DNA of 59,669 nt from Endotrypanum monterogeii (Eukaryota; Euglenozoa; Kinetoplastea; Trypanosomatida; Trypanosomatidae). The notes beneath the pieces were generated by a model that saw nothing but the letters and a program-made list of their open reading frames with translations, was not told where the DNA came from and did not search any database. The DNA lies in assembly GCA_000333855.2 (NCBI GenBank), contig CM007319.1:504055-563723 (forward strand), written 5' to 3'. Position numbers and translations under genes: made by a program. This document shows, piece after piece, positions 9,920-20,440 of this stretch (its first letter is position 1; each line of letters opens with the position of its first letter).

Positions 9920-11929
9920 ATGAATGCAGAGAGCCTGGAAAATATGTTCCGAGGGGTTGACATGCGTGACATCATCGCGCACTCGACGGAGGAGCCGCCG
10001 CGCTCTGCCCTCTACGAGTACGTCAAGTCTCTCAAAACCGAGAGCTATCGTAGCTCCCCTCTTTCCTTGGCATCTGATGACTCATGCGATTCTACCCTCA
10101 CACACAGTACTTACAACAGTCTGGCGGAGAACTACTCAGACGTCGGCGATGCTACGAAGGACCGCGAGATGCGTGACTTGATCTACAGACTGTGTCGCTC
10201 GCTTCACAAGAAAGCCGTCCAGAAGGTCGACGGTTCCCGGCAGCATCGCAGGAAATCGGTTGCCGTGGACGCGAGGCATGAGAGGAACATGTCGCATGTC
10301 GGGGACTGGATGCCACTGATGCATCTTTTTGACCCGCAGATGTTCTATGCAGTTCGAGGCACTGCCAACGCGTATTCGGCAGCTACTGAACGTCCACTGA
10401 GTCTCAACGTGGTCTCCAATCCCATGGAGGCTTCGCAATTTCTCTTGGATGAGCTGGATGTCGAGAAGCTTTCTGGCGGCAACAGCAATCATGTGTACCG
10501 CCTAGCTCACCCTGACTACCTTGACAAGGCAGTGTTGCTGCGTGTGTATGGTAGCGGTGACAGCGAGGCGATTGATCGATTCCGCGATGTGATGGCGATG
10601 CGCGAGATGAGTCGGGCGAGTCTAAGCCCGTCCGTTCTGCACTCCTTCAAGTGGGGTCGTGTCGAGGAGTACATGGACAACGTCGCGACCTGCTCGACCG
10701 ACATGCTGCTTCGCAGCCCAACCATGTTAGCAGAGGTGTGGTTGCTCGTGCACGAGATGCACTGCCTGCCGTACACGCCGTTTCTTCCGCAGAACGTTAA
10801 CAATGAAAAGATCCGCCACGTCCTTCACCCCGCACTAGTAGACCGGCGATGCAGCACCCCTGAGGAGTACTGCGACGTCTTGTCTGAGCGACTGAAGAAG
10901 GTAGTGTTGGCCCACAAGAACAATTACTACCTTGACCATCCAAGCCAAAAGGTGATGGAGGATGCGTGTCCGTCTTCTTTTGAGCGCACATGCTTTCGTT
11001 TTCTGCGACTCACAAGCAACCTCATTGTCGAGCCCTACCGAGCCTCTTTCGTGTCCTTCATCAGCGGTGAGGTGATGTTGCTGCATGAGCTGCTTTCGAG
11101 GCGAGCGGTGCCGCTCGTCTTCTCGCACAACGACTTGAACCCGGGCAACATTTTGCTTGCATGGCGCAAAGTTCCCAAGGAGATGCGCCTGCAGGCACTG
11201 AGGGACGAGGATGAGGAGGATGAGGTGACGACAGTGACCTCAAACCAGTCCACAGCCTTCAGTCGCAAGTTCCTCTCTAAGAAGGGTCGCCACCGGAACC
11301 TGGTCGATATGAAGGGCATCATTTTCATTGACTTTGAGTACACGGACGTGAATTATCGTTGCTTCGATCTGGGTAACACGATCTGCGAGCTCGACTACGA
11401 CTATACCCGCGGCACCGGGGAGGGTGAACCTGGCTTCATCAAGTATCACCACACCTTTCCACCGGAGGAATACAAGGAGAAATGGAGGGGGCTTCCAATC
11501 ACCTTCCCGCGGTGCCAGGAGCTCATCTACACGACATGGCAGAAGAGCGACCAGCTTCGCCAAGAACACGAAGGCGGTGCACCGTTGGAGCCACCGCCGA
11601 AGGAGATGCACCTGGGGCATATATGTTTGAAGGCCCTTCAGGCCTACTTCGCTGCTGCAGCCCCCGCCGACTCCCCCCGCGACGCCACGACCCCGATCAC
11701 ACTCGACGAGCTCACGGAAGTGTTTCTTGGTACCATGTGCTCACATTTGAGTTGGGCGCTCTGGTCTTTCGTGATGTGCGCCAACCCCGACATGTGCACC
11801 AACAACGCCAGCGACGACGATCACTTCGCGAAAGGGAGTAGTGGGCTCGATTATATCTACTACGGAAACTGCCGCTTGCAAGAGTATCTTGCGCTGAAGC
11901 AATGGATGCAAGCCAAGGGACTTATCTGA
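9920..11929 (+). CDS. Choline/ethanolamine kinase
   Basis: This 669-residue protein should phosphorylate choline and/or ethanolamine with ATP, the first step of the Kennedy pathway to phosphatidylcholine and phosphatidylethanolamine, in the cytosol. The kinase fold begins at about 180 with LSGGNSNHVYRL, a P-loop-like nucleotide-binding turn. The Brenner phosphotransferase motif SHNDLNPGNILL is at 402-413 (catalytic Asp405, Asn410). The choline-kinase motif IFIDFEYTDVNYRCFDLGN is at 468-486 (metal-binding Asp471). The protein is longer than typical animal enzymes (about 450). It has an N-terminal extension of about 170 residues, Ser-rich in part, and a charged insert at about 427-460 between the two motifs. 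Substrate preference cannot be read from sequence. The ATG at 9920 is the first in frame after the splice acceptor. It is the last plus-strand gene before the strand switch. Confidence 0.93.
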   Translation: MNAESLENMFRGVDMRDIIAHSTEEPPRSALYEYVKSLKTESYRSSPLSLASDDSCDSTLTHSTYNSLAENYSDVGDATKDREMRDLIYRLCRSLHKKAVQKVDGSRQHRRKSVAVDARHERNMSHVGDWMPLMHLFDPQMFYAVRGTANAYSAATERPLSLNVVSNPMEASQFLLDELDVEKLSGGNSNHVYRLAHPDYLDKAVLLRVYGSGDSEAIDRFRDVMAMREMSRASLSPSVLHSFKWGRVEEYMDNVATCSTDMLLRSPTMLAEVWLLVHEMHCLPYTPFLPQNVNNEKIRHVLHPALVDRRCSTPEEYCDVLSERLKKVVLAHKNNYYLDHPSQKVMEDACPSSFERTCFRFLRLTSNLIVEPYRASFVSFISGEVMLLHELLSRRAVPLVFSHNDLNPGNILLAWRKVPKEMRLQALRDEDEEDEVTTVTSNQSTAFSRKFLSKKGRHRNLVDMKGIIFIDFEYTDVNYRCFDLGNTICELDYDYTRGTGEGEPGFIKYHHTFPPEEYKEKWRGLPITFPRCQELIYTTWQKSDQLRQEHEGGAPLEPPPKEMHLGHICLKALQAYFAAAAPADSPRDATTPITLDELTEVFLGTMCSHLSWALWSFVMCANPDMCTNNASDDDHFAKGSSGLDYIYYGNCRLQEYLALKQWMQAKGLI

Positions 11930-12720
11930 GGCAGTGCGGATGCGTACACTTAGCTACATGAATGCTTCTTTGTTCTTTTTTTTTGTCCTGTACGTCTATC
12001 TCCTTCCTATTGGTTTCTGTATGTGTGCGTTTGCCCGTGCTGCGCACTTGCTTCTGTGTTGTTACACGTGGTTTACTAGAAGGGGTGCAAGTGTCTTTAT
12101 GTTGAGAGGAATACAGGAAATGGGCGCCACGAGAGGTTTTTGATGGAAGCGATCCTTTTTTCCCCTTTACGTCGAGCTTTTCCCTTCGCTTTTTCTAGAG
12201 GTCGATGGGTGTGGGTCTTTCGCCTGGCCATTTCAAACGTTTCTTTTTTTTTTTTTCCCTTCCCGTCGTCTAGTTAACTCGGCTCCTTTTCCGCCTTTCC
12301 CTTCTGCCTTTCGCGAGTTCCCTTTTTTTAAAAAAAGCAAAAATAAACACGTAAATCAGTCCCTCCCCACGGGTCAGTTATCCTGCCTAGTTAGTTCCCC
12401 TGAGTCTCTCTCTCGAGTTATGGGTTGCTTCTTCATACAAGGTGTGTGTAGGTGTGATGGTTTCTCTCCACTCCCTTTGCGAAATACGCGAAATCGCTCG
12501 GCATGTGTCTGACGGATGCATGTAGTAGCAACGCTGTGTCTCTGACCACGTCAGCTTTGATTTTCTCAAAGGGTGTCGATCATACAAGTTAGACCGAAGC
12601 AACACAGGGTCTCAGTCTAATGGACTTCAGTGGCCATGCGCTAGCTTCCACAACCGGAAAAGCTTCTCTCCTCGTTAGGGCATCTGTTGCTACACGGCCC
12701 CCCTTCCTTTCATCTCTCTG

Positions 12721-12960
12721 CTGTTTGTGGTGGGCCGGTTCGGCTTGGTGTTCCCCTTTCGGGCGGTGGTCGAGGGGGGCCTCCTCGCCGCCGTCGCGAG
12801 TGCTCGCCGGGGGGCCAGGTGCCCCTCCGGCCACCCTTGGGCGCGCCCTGTGTTGCCTCTTGGCCTCCTCGCGCGCCGGGGCTAGTTGGCCCCTCTGGTG
12901 TGGCGGGGAGGGTGTGTGTGTGGGTTGGCGGCGTTGCGTGGGGCGGGGCCAGGGGGATGC
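12721..12960. other. GC-rich island in the strand-switch region
   Basis: Counted by hand, 178 of 240 bases are G or C (74%), against roughly 35-55% in rows on either side. The island ends in an A9 run and a G12 run (about 12966-12990). Open frames run through it on both strands but encode only low-complexity Gly/Pro/Ala/Arg peptides. It could be a retroelement or rRNA-like relic, or an unusual terminator-associated sequence. I do not recognise it. Confidence 0.7.
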
Positions 12961-14678
12961 TGGTGAAAAAAAAAGGGAGGGGGGGGGGGGCGCTTCGGGA
13001 TGACAAAAGCATCGCCAGGAAATTGTTTTTCATTTCTTGGATGTTTACTTGTCTCGAGAAACTTTCTTCTCACTTGACATGCGGTAGGCCGCCTGCCAAG
13101 ACCAGCGACGGGTAGAGACAGGTATAATATTTGATGTGGTCATTTGCACACGCTTACCCGAGGACCTCTGATGTCACGTGTGGCGCGAGGGGGGAGGGGA
13201 CAAATCGCTTACTTTGGCTGCCCCACATTTCCCTTACGTTCTCTCTAACCCAACATAATCATCGCTTAGGGTCTGTTGCACTTTTCTTAACGCACTCTCA
13301 GCCCCACTTCCTTCTTTTCTTGTCGGGTGGCCAACAGATTCACACACCACCCAAGATAACGCCACCAGGGAAAAGAAACAATTGGAAGAGTTCCTGAGGT
13401 AGGGGGAAAAAGAGGGGGCGAGACACACACATCACTCAGACGGTGCACCCCCCCTCCCCCACCTCCCCTACCCCACACATACACACGGGGAGGAAGAGGG
13501 CAGTAGAAACAACCGAGAACACAAGAAAAGTTTCCTCAAAAAAGGCGGAAGAATGGCACGAAACACCGTCACAAGGAGCAATGTAGGCAGGAGCGGTTAG
13601 AAAAAAAAAATGAAGCGTCTTCCGATTGACGTTTCTGGGAGACAGTTATTGCACCTGTGTGTGCGTGTGTGGCAGATTAACCAAAGGAGCATAAGCCCCC
13701 CTCTACCTTGTGTGTTTTCGCGCTGTTGACTGTTTATTGCCGTAGGTGGTCGGGGATTCAACGAAGAAAACCAAGAAGTTTGACGATCGGATCTGTGTCC
13801 AATGTGTATATACTTACATATATACTTATAGAACGTGGGAGAATCAAGCCGACATAGGGAAACCATTCGACGATTCACGAACACCGATAATAGGTCTGTG
13901 GGTGGATGCGCAGGGTGTCGAAGGACGGTGTATGTTCTCGGCAATGACACAAAAGAAGTGTGGGGACTTGCCCAGAGGCTGAGGTCGGTACGAAATTACC
14001 AGCTTAAAAAGAACAAAGGAGGGTGGAGGGGACCGGCGGCGACAATGTCACCTTCAGCACATACATACGCGTATGATAAACGCGAGGTCATCCACGAAGG
14101 TGCAATGTTTTACACATGTGTACAGATTGGCTTTCGTAGATCTTTAGAGTTCTTATACCACTATACACTTCGCAGAGGAGCAAAAAAAAATATTCTTATT
14201 TTTTTTCTTTTTTTTTGGGGAGAGGGGGGGGGGGAGGGGCAAATCTCTCTGCCCTTGTTCTCTCTCGTGCGGCCACCTTCCCTCTCTTCCGTTGTTTTCT
14301 TTCTGAGGTGAAGAGAAGCTTCGCTTTGTATGCTTTCTTGCTCCCTGCAACGGCACCACCCAAAGCGTGGGAGAAATCCAACACATTTTCTGTGCAGCAT
14401 GAGCACTAGTATTCGAAACAACTGAAGCCAGTAGCGAGGGGGTGTGAAGAGAGGGAGAAGATGAACGAAAAAAAAAAAAACGGGTTAGAACAACGGCGAC
14501 AAGGGTGCACCGACATCGCACACGCCTAAAGACGAAGAGAAAATTAACCAGAGGGTGAAACGAAACGGCGGCTTATTTTTGCAGACTTATCCTCAGCCTC
14601 AAAGTAGAAGGGCACCGTCCAGAGAACAGTGATACCAAGGCAAAGCAGCGTGAGAAAGGAAGAAAGAAAGACGGCGTC

Positions 14679-14699
14679 GGGGGGGGGGGGGGAGGGGGG
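14679..14699 (+). repeat. Long G-run (possible G-quadruplex)
   Basis: An almost unbroken G tract. Similar G-runs occur at about 12977-12990, 14217-14238 and 15361-15372, all with G on the plus strand. Confidence 0.7.
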
Positions 14700-15291
14700 A
14701 CCAAGGGAGTAAGCACGGGAAGGAAAAAAAAGCCGATGGAGCATGCATGTACTATCAAAAAATGACGATACTTACTTGGAGCGACCAAACATCAATAAAA
14801 TATGGATTGAAATGACGACAAGAATGAGCCCCTGGACGCTTATACACGCACACAAAGGGGATGTGTGTGTGTGTGTGTGTGTGTGGAAAGGTTAAGCGCG
14901 ATGACTGAAAACCGTCATTTTTTTTTTTTGCCTCCCTCCTCCGGTTTTTCCTCTCGCTGATCATATATATTTCTTTCTTTACGTGCATTTCGCATTTTTA
15001 TCATCTCAAAACTGATAGACTTTCTACATTCCTTTTTCATTGTGACTTGAGCAGACCATCTTCTTCTTGATTGATGGGTATGTCTACGCCTGGGGTTGTG
15101 GAAAGAGAAAGTAGCTCGGATAGGAACACCTGTGCTACCTGTAGCTGTTTTCTCTGCAGGTCTCGCTTCTCCCTCGCACAACCCTCTTTCCCATGTCTTC
15201 TTTAAAAAATATTCTGCACTGTGCTCTCCTTAGATTTCTTATTACACCCTTGTCGGAACTAAAACCCTTTTTTTTTTTCAATTAGAGGACC

Positions 15292-15362
15292 ATATATATA
15301 TATATGCATATATATAGTTGTATACTGGGAAAGGTGTGTGTGTGTGTGTGGGTGTGGGTGTG
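15292..15362. repeat. (TA)n then (TG)n tracts
   Basis: An interrupted (TA)n lies at 15292-15316 and (TG)n/(GGTG)n at 15333-15362, followed at once by a G-run. Confidence 0.9.
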
Positions 15363-16871
15363 GGGGGGGGGGCAAACCTCCCTCCCTTCTCCCCCTCTTT
15401 TCTTCAACGTTCGAAGGACACGGGGGCGCGCGAAGGCTTGACTGCACACACCACAAGGAGAAAGGAGCCCCCTCCCCCTCCCCCCCGCCAAAAAAAAGAA
15501 GATAGGCTGCGGTTGTAGATTTCAAATTTGACTGCATATGCGTGTATAACACACACCTTTTCGTTTTTTTTTCCTTCTACCTCTCTCCCCAGGCACTTCA
15601 AAAAAAAAAAAAATTGCCACCGAACTCGTTTCTGTTTCTCCCTCTTCTCACATTCACCGCTCTCCTTTACATGGGATATGGTGAGAGCAAGTATGGGGCG
15701 ACATGGCGGGAATGCACTGCGAAAGTGCGAAGAGGGGAATGGTTGAACGTGAATGCTGGAGGGGTAAGTGGAACATCAGCAGCAGAATAAGCAGGGATTA
15801 CATCTGTCTTGTATTTTATTCCATCGTAACCGATTTCGTTTTCCATATCGTCCCTCTCCAATGCTTTTTCACCTTCAGTCGTTTTGTTACCCCCCTCCAC
15901 ACACATCATTAGGCAAACATCCGCACATCGCATGTGTAAGCAATCAGAATTGAAGTCCTTTCCCTGCTCGCTTTGTTCACGAGACGTTCACCTGCATCGA
16001 CCTTGCGTGTTTGACAAGAAAAGATTTGATGCTCACATGAGGGAAAGGGAAGGAAAAAAAAAAAAGCATGTAAAAAAAAATATCCAAGAGAAACACACAC
16101 ACACAAAAAAAAAAAGACTAGAAAGAAAAAAAAAGGAGGGAATCTGCAGATGACAAAAGGAATGAACACACCCTCCTCTCCCCTACGTATACACACACAA
16201 GCACACACGCCACTGGATTCGACGTCTACATCTTTTGCCTCCAACATATGTTGCCTATACAAATTAATCCACACTAAAAAAAGGAGTGGGGATCAGACAT
16301 AAGAGTATACGCATCCCACGAGGTGTGTGTGTGTGTGTTTGCGTGCAACGAATGGAGGTCATCTTGGCAGCAACTTCCTCATCTTACCTTCCGTGTGTAT
16401 ATTCCCCAGAGCCGAGAACTTCCTTTTTTTTTTTCAAAGGACGTTTTTTTTTTTTTTTCTCCAGGCGGCCGGTCGATTCTGCTATCCTCGAGAAAAAAAA
16501 AAAGAGGGACTCGACGTGAGAGCAACTGGGGTAGGATGTGCAACATCTACGCGGAGACAGCAATCAGGTCGGGCACCGTAAAGGGCATTTTTATGGCTCC
16601 CTTCCTCTCAGATACATGGCGCATATGTGTACGTATTCGCTTTGTCTTGCTACAGTGAGCATCTACATGGACAGGCGGAGAGGGTGCGCGATACGGAGAC
16701 TCCTCACTCCTTATGCTTCACCTCATCAGAAACAAATAAACTAAACAGTGGGAATATTACAGAACAACATATATTATATATAACTCAGAGTGAACATAAA
16801 ACTTAAGAAGAAAAGGAGTAGCTGAGTCGCACGTTGATGTAGGCACACACAGACACAGTGCATGTGCACCC

Positions 16872-17861
16872 TTACATTTTTGCCCTGCTCCGTGGGGCGT
16901 GAAGAAGAGTTTCACCCATCATGCAACGCGCAATTGAGCAGCCGATAGAGATGGTGTCGCTTACGTGTGATTGAGAAGAGGCGAGAAGTGGATTGCACTC
17001 GACTACATCGAGGGCGACGAGGCGACCGCACTCCGAGACGTATTCACACAGGAACAGCGCCTCTCGGAAAGAGAGACCACCACGCACAGGGGTGCCTGTC
17101 GCCGGCACGAAAAGAGGGTCGATCGCGTCGACATCGTAAGAAACCATGACCGGCTCCGTACCCTTTGGCGAGATGGCATCAATCGCCATAGAAACAACCT
17201 TCGCAATGCCGTAGCGATCGACGTGGTGCATACTGAAGGCGGTTATGTTCAGGTCGTGCAGGATCTTTTTTTCCGCTTCGTCCACATCGCGCAGAGCAAT
17301 ATACGCCAACCTGTTCGCCTTCAGCAACTGCGGCACCCAGGAGAAGCACTTGGGAATGTTAGCTTGATCGAGACCCATCAAGATCGATACGGGGCAGCCG
17401 TGGAGGTTACCGCTGACCGTACCGGAGACGGTGTTAATATCCGCGTGAGCATCTACCCAAAGGACACCGGCATCTGGATGTACAGAGAGAACGCCAGCCA
17501 CTGTGCCAATAGCAACCGAGTGATCGCCACCGAGGGTCAGCGGGAAGCGGCCCTGCTCAGCCACGTTTCGCACACACCTGTAGATCTTTTCCGTGCACTC
17601 CGCTGTCAGCCTTGGAGACTTGATGTGGCCAATCACGTCTTCCTTATCTCGTGCTTTGCGGGCTGCAACCTCTTTGCCGTCAAAAGTTTTTTCGATTGTC
17701 GTTGCCCATCCCAGCTTCTCCATATCCTGCTGCAGCCCTTCCTTCAGAAGATACTCAGGGCCCAGTTCTACCCCACTGAGCGGCTGGCCACCGGGAAAAG
17801 GAGCGAGCACAATACCCATCTTCTTCTCCTTGTAGAATTTGTACTGCGGTAGGTGCTCCAT
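16872..17861 (-). CDS. ARG: Arginase
   Basis: This enzyme hydrolyses L-arginine to ornithine and urea, feeding polyamine and trypanothione synthesis. In Leishmania it acts in the glycosome and competes for host arginine. At 329 residues the length equals known Leishmania arginases. All dimanganese ligands are present: His114 in GGDHS (111-115), Asp137, His139 and Asp141 in DAHAD (137-141), and Asp243 and Asp245 in SYDVDAIDP. The substrate-loop segment SGNLHG is at 150-155. The C-terminus is S-R-A-K-M. AKM fits the relaxed PTS1 consensus but differs from the SKL usually cited for Leishmania arginase. The ATG at 17861 is preceded by a polypyrimidine tract and AG about 130 bases upstream. It is the last gene of the minus-strand array, next to the strand-switch region, so it is far from the array's promoter. 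Confidence 0.98.
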   Translation of the reverse strand: MEHLPQYKFYKEKKMGIVLAPFPGGQPLSGVELGPEYLLKEGLQQDMEKLGWATTIEKTFDGKEVAARKARDKEDVIGHIKSPRLTAECTEKIYRCVRNVAEQGRFPLTLGGDHSVAIGTVAGVLSVHPDAGVLWVDAHADINTVSGTVSGNLHGCPVSILMGLDQANIPKCFSWVPQLLKANRLAYIALRDVDEAEKKILHDLNITAFSMHHVDRYGIAKVVSMAIDAISPKGTEPVMVSYDVDAIDPLFVPATGTPVRGGLSFREALFLCEYVSECGRLVALDVVECNPLLASSQSHVSDTISIGCSIARCMMGETLLHAPRSRAKM

Positions 17862-17989
17862 GATCGATGAGACGGAGGGACTCGAAGTTAAATACCGACA
17901 ATGCTCCTCGCCAGGTGGGTACTCTACGGCACCGCGGGTGTACTTGTTCTTCTTGTTGCACAGTTGCGATTAAAGAGGCGATGAGTGCA

Positions 17990-18017
17990 CTTCCCACGAA
18001 TTGGAAAAAAAAAAGGA
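17990..18017 (-). promoter_or_regulatory. Probable trans-splice acceptor for arginase
   Basis: On the minus strand a C/T tract containing a T10 run is followed by the first AG at 17991-17990. This gives a leader of about 128 nt before the arginase ATG. Confidence 0.5.
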
Positions 18018-18425
18018 CTATACCGACGCAGTGTAAGGGGAAAGACAAGCGTTTTGAGCTCGAAAGAGTCAGAGAGTTCACTGCCGGAGTCCATATATAA
18101 TATTTTCAGCGAGGGTTCGGGAGGCGTGCACGGATAATTAGATCATGATCGCATACGTGTGATGCAGAGCGGGGGGAAAAAAAAGACAAGTAGATGCAGG
18201 TATGCGGCGAAGCGATGACGGTGTGTAGGGGAGGGGCGAGGGAGCAAGGATGATGCATTCAGCGAGGAAATAATGTAAACATTAGCCTAGGGCCAGAGAC
18301 TTCATGCTCGCGTAGGATGATTCCTCCCACCAACTATGCAAACGTGAAAAGCGCACACGTGACTATCAAGTCAGAGTTGAAAAAAATCGGGCAACGGTTG
18401 TACAAAAAAAAACATAGCAGGCGTA

Positions 18426-18454
18426 TACATATATATATATATATGTATATATAT
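18426..18454. repeat. (TA)n tract
   Basis: A (TA)n run with a single G interruption, upstream of arginase. Confidence 0.9.
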
Positions 18455-18927
18455 TTTATTTTGTGAAAGAATACACGTAGGTTCGTGGATTTTTTTTATT
18501 ATTGACTGAGAGAGCGGCCTCATTTTTGAGAAGACATGTGGCGGCGAGGAGAGGAGGAGGGGGGGGGTCATGTTTGTCTCTCTATGTTTGTTTCAGTTTT
18601 TTTTTTTTGTGGAGATTCCCAGCCCGCCCGCCGCTCATACAACGGAGCCAGCAAGCGGTCACAAAAATCATTTCTGTGATGGAGGTGGTACGACTTGTAG
18701 ACAGCGCTGTTCTTCGGGCGACTACCCAAGCAAAAAGATTCCAGGATCAGGAAGACCACAAGGCTGATCATACCCTTCTCTTACTGCCATTTCTTGCTCC
18801 ACTCCCGCCCACATCAGCTGTGACCCGACAGAGGACACGAGGGTTTGCTGTAGAGGTCATCGATGATCACTGAGGGTTCACAGCAGAGTGAGCTGTGCAT
18901 CATTTCCTGCGGTGGCCGCTGGACGTG

Positions 18928-18930
<3 letters not shown>

Positions 18931-18959
<29 letters not shown>
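18931..18959. repeat. (TA)n tract
   Basis: About 14 uninterrupted AT units. Confidence 0.95.
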
Positions 18960-18961
<2 letters not shown>

Positions 18962-20401
18962 CAAGGAAATCATTCGTTCACCCACCTGAGGGGGCAATCT
19001 TGTTTTGAATACGTCTCCTGTATAGTTGCGCACAAATGTCTGCAGTGCTGCGGTAGGCCTGGTCAGATGACCCGTCGCGTTGCATCCAGGGCATCGTTCC
19101 AGTGATCAGTATGTGGCAACGAGTAAGCAAGAAAGAAATTGTCCATGCCTGTCAACGTAAGAGGAGAGTTGCTTCGCACGCTGGGAACCAGCAATAAAAC
19201 AGGATGAAGTCAGTGGCTGGTATCTCCATCGAGACGTCTACGTATGTGTGAAGAGTATCGCGTGTCTGATACACTCTTCACATTGCTTCTGCCACCCCGA
19301 GGAATGGGGGGTCTGTGCTTGCCTTTCGATAGTTGCGCAGCGCTGGGCGCCGCCCTGCTCCGATGCCCAGGAAAAGAAAACAAAAAAAACTCTCCATGGC
19401 TGATTGTCCATGTTGGGTAAGGTGCTCCATTTTGCGTGCCCCCTCTTCCCCCCTGCCCCCAGCTCCTTCAGAATCACCCCAGCACAAGCATATTTCAAGT
19501 ATGAGGGCACCTGTGCAGCGGAGATGACGCATACCGCACCCGAGACCCCCCCCCCTCAGTGCGGCTACGCCTTCAGTATTCGGATTGCCCACATGCCACG
19601 TGGTACATCGGGAGTAAGGAAAATAGGTGTGCCGTTGCAAGAATAGAAAACATCCACCCCCGACAAAAAAAAAAATAAACTTGAAAGGCATGAACTCCGA
19701 TACACGAGAGAAGGCCTTCACCTCCGTCTGCAAATCCAAGCATACAAGAAAAAGAAGCAACACGTGTGTGCCACCAATTGCTGTTCATTGTCGGGCCCGT
19801 GCAGGGGTCTTGTCACAGGTATCTCTCCTGCGAACAGAGCCCTTGTATTGGCGGACCATCATGCGCTCACCATTGTGCAACGGCGCAATAGGACTGAAAA
19901 GCTTTGGGTACTGATTGCGCTGATACGCCATTGCCTAGTGAAACACGTTCACACTTGGAGAGAGAATGAACCGACGCCTCCCACTGCCGTTCAGTTTTGT
20001 TTCCGTATTGGTGAGTGTCGACGACGACGAGGAGGAAGGGGGGAGGGGGGCAGATAGCGAGAGCTACCACCTTTACTAAGGTGTGTTGGGGCAATACAAC
20101 TCTATAGGGAAAACACAAAGAATCTTTTCATGGCGCGAGTGGTCGTTGCTATTGCAGCCAGCCTGTCCGTGTATTCCTAGTGCCTCAGAGCGTTCGGATA
20201 AAATTTACTTACTGAAAAGATTTGTCACGGAGGGTAGGGTGTTGTGTCCTTGGATTGGTACGACCACGAGCGTTTGCCTGTGAGGCAGGAATCCAAGGTG
20301 GTGGTGATGGGGGTTGGGAAGGGTCAGGGAGAGTGCGTATCAGAGCGATGACGTGCGCTAATGAGCGGTGGTGATGTGAACTAAGGCACAAGGTGTTTCC
20401 G

Positions 20402-20440
20402 TATATATATATATATATATATATATTATTTATTTATTTA
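20402..20440. repeat. (TA)n followed by (TATT)n
   Basis: TA units at 20402-20426 run directly into ATTT-type tetranucleotides to about 20440. Confidence 0.9.

Larger units (their letters stand above)
11930..16871. other. Convergent strand-switch region
   Basis: Plus-strand genes end at 11929 and the first minus-strand gene ends at 16872, so the two polycistronic units converge in these 4.9 kb. In trypanosomatids such regions are where RNA polymerase II terminates, usually with base J and histone H3 variant; chemistry cannot be seen here. By composition, the plus strand is pyrimidine-rich to about 13.3 kb. It then alternates, and is purine-rich near 13.4-13.6, 14.65 and 16.05-16.14 kb. The region contains a GC-rich island (12721-12960), long G-runs and poly-A/poly-T runs. 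No tRNA, 5S or snRNA gene was recognised by eye, and no open frame looks like a real protein. Confidence 0.8.

Noticed and set aside
12620..13003. 127-codon frame through the GC-rich island
   Set aside because: The opposite strand and other frames are equally open, and the peptide is low-complexity Gly/Ser/Ala/Trp. High GC alone explains the lack of stops.
13265..13272. Telomere-like TTAGGG
   Set aside because: Single isolated copy; no array.
16971..17852. 293-codon open frame on the plus strand opposite arginase
   Set aside because: It starts with TTG, is fully antisense to a certain gene and has no domain. Long antisense frames are common in GC-rich trypanosomatid genes.
19278..19763. 161-codon minus-strand frame as a missing gene
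   Set aside because: It has hydrophobic and Gly-rich runs from homopolymers and no domain; codon use is unlike the neighbouring genes.
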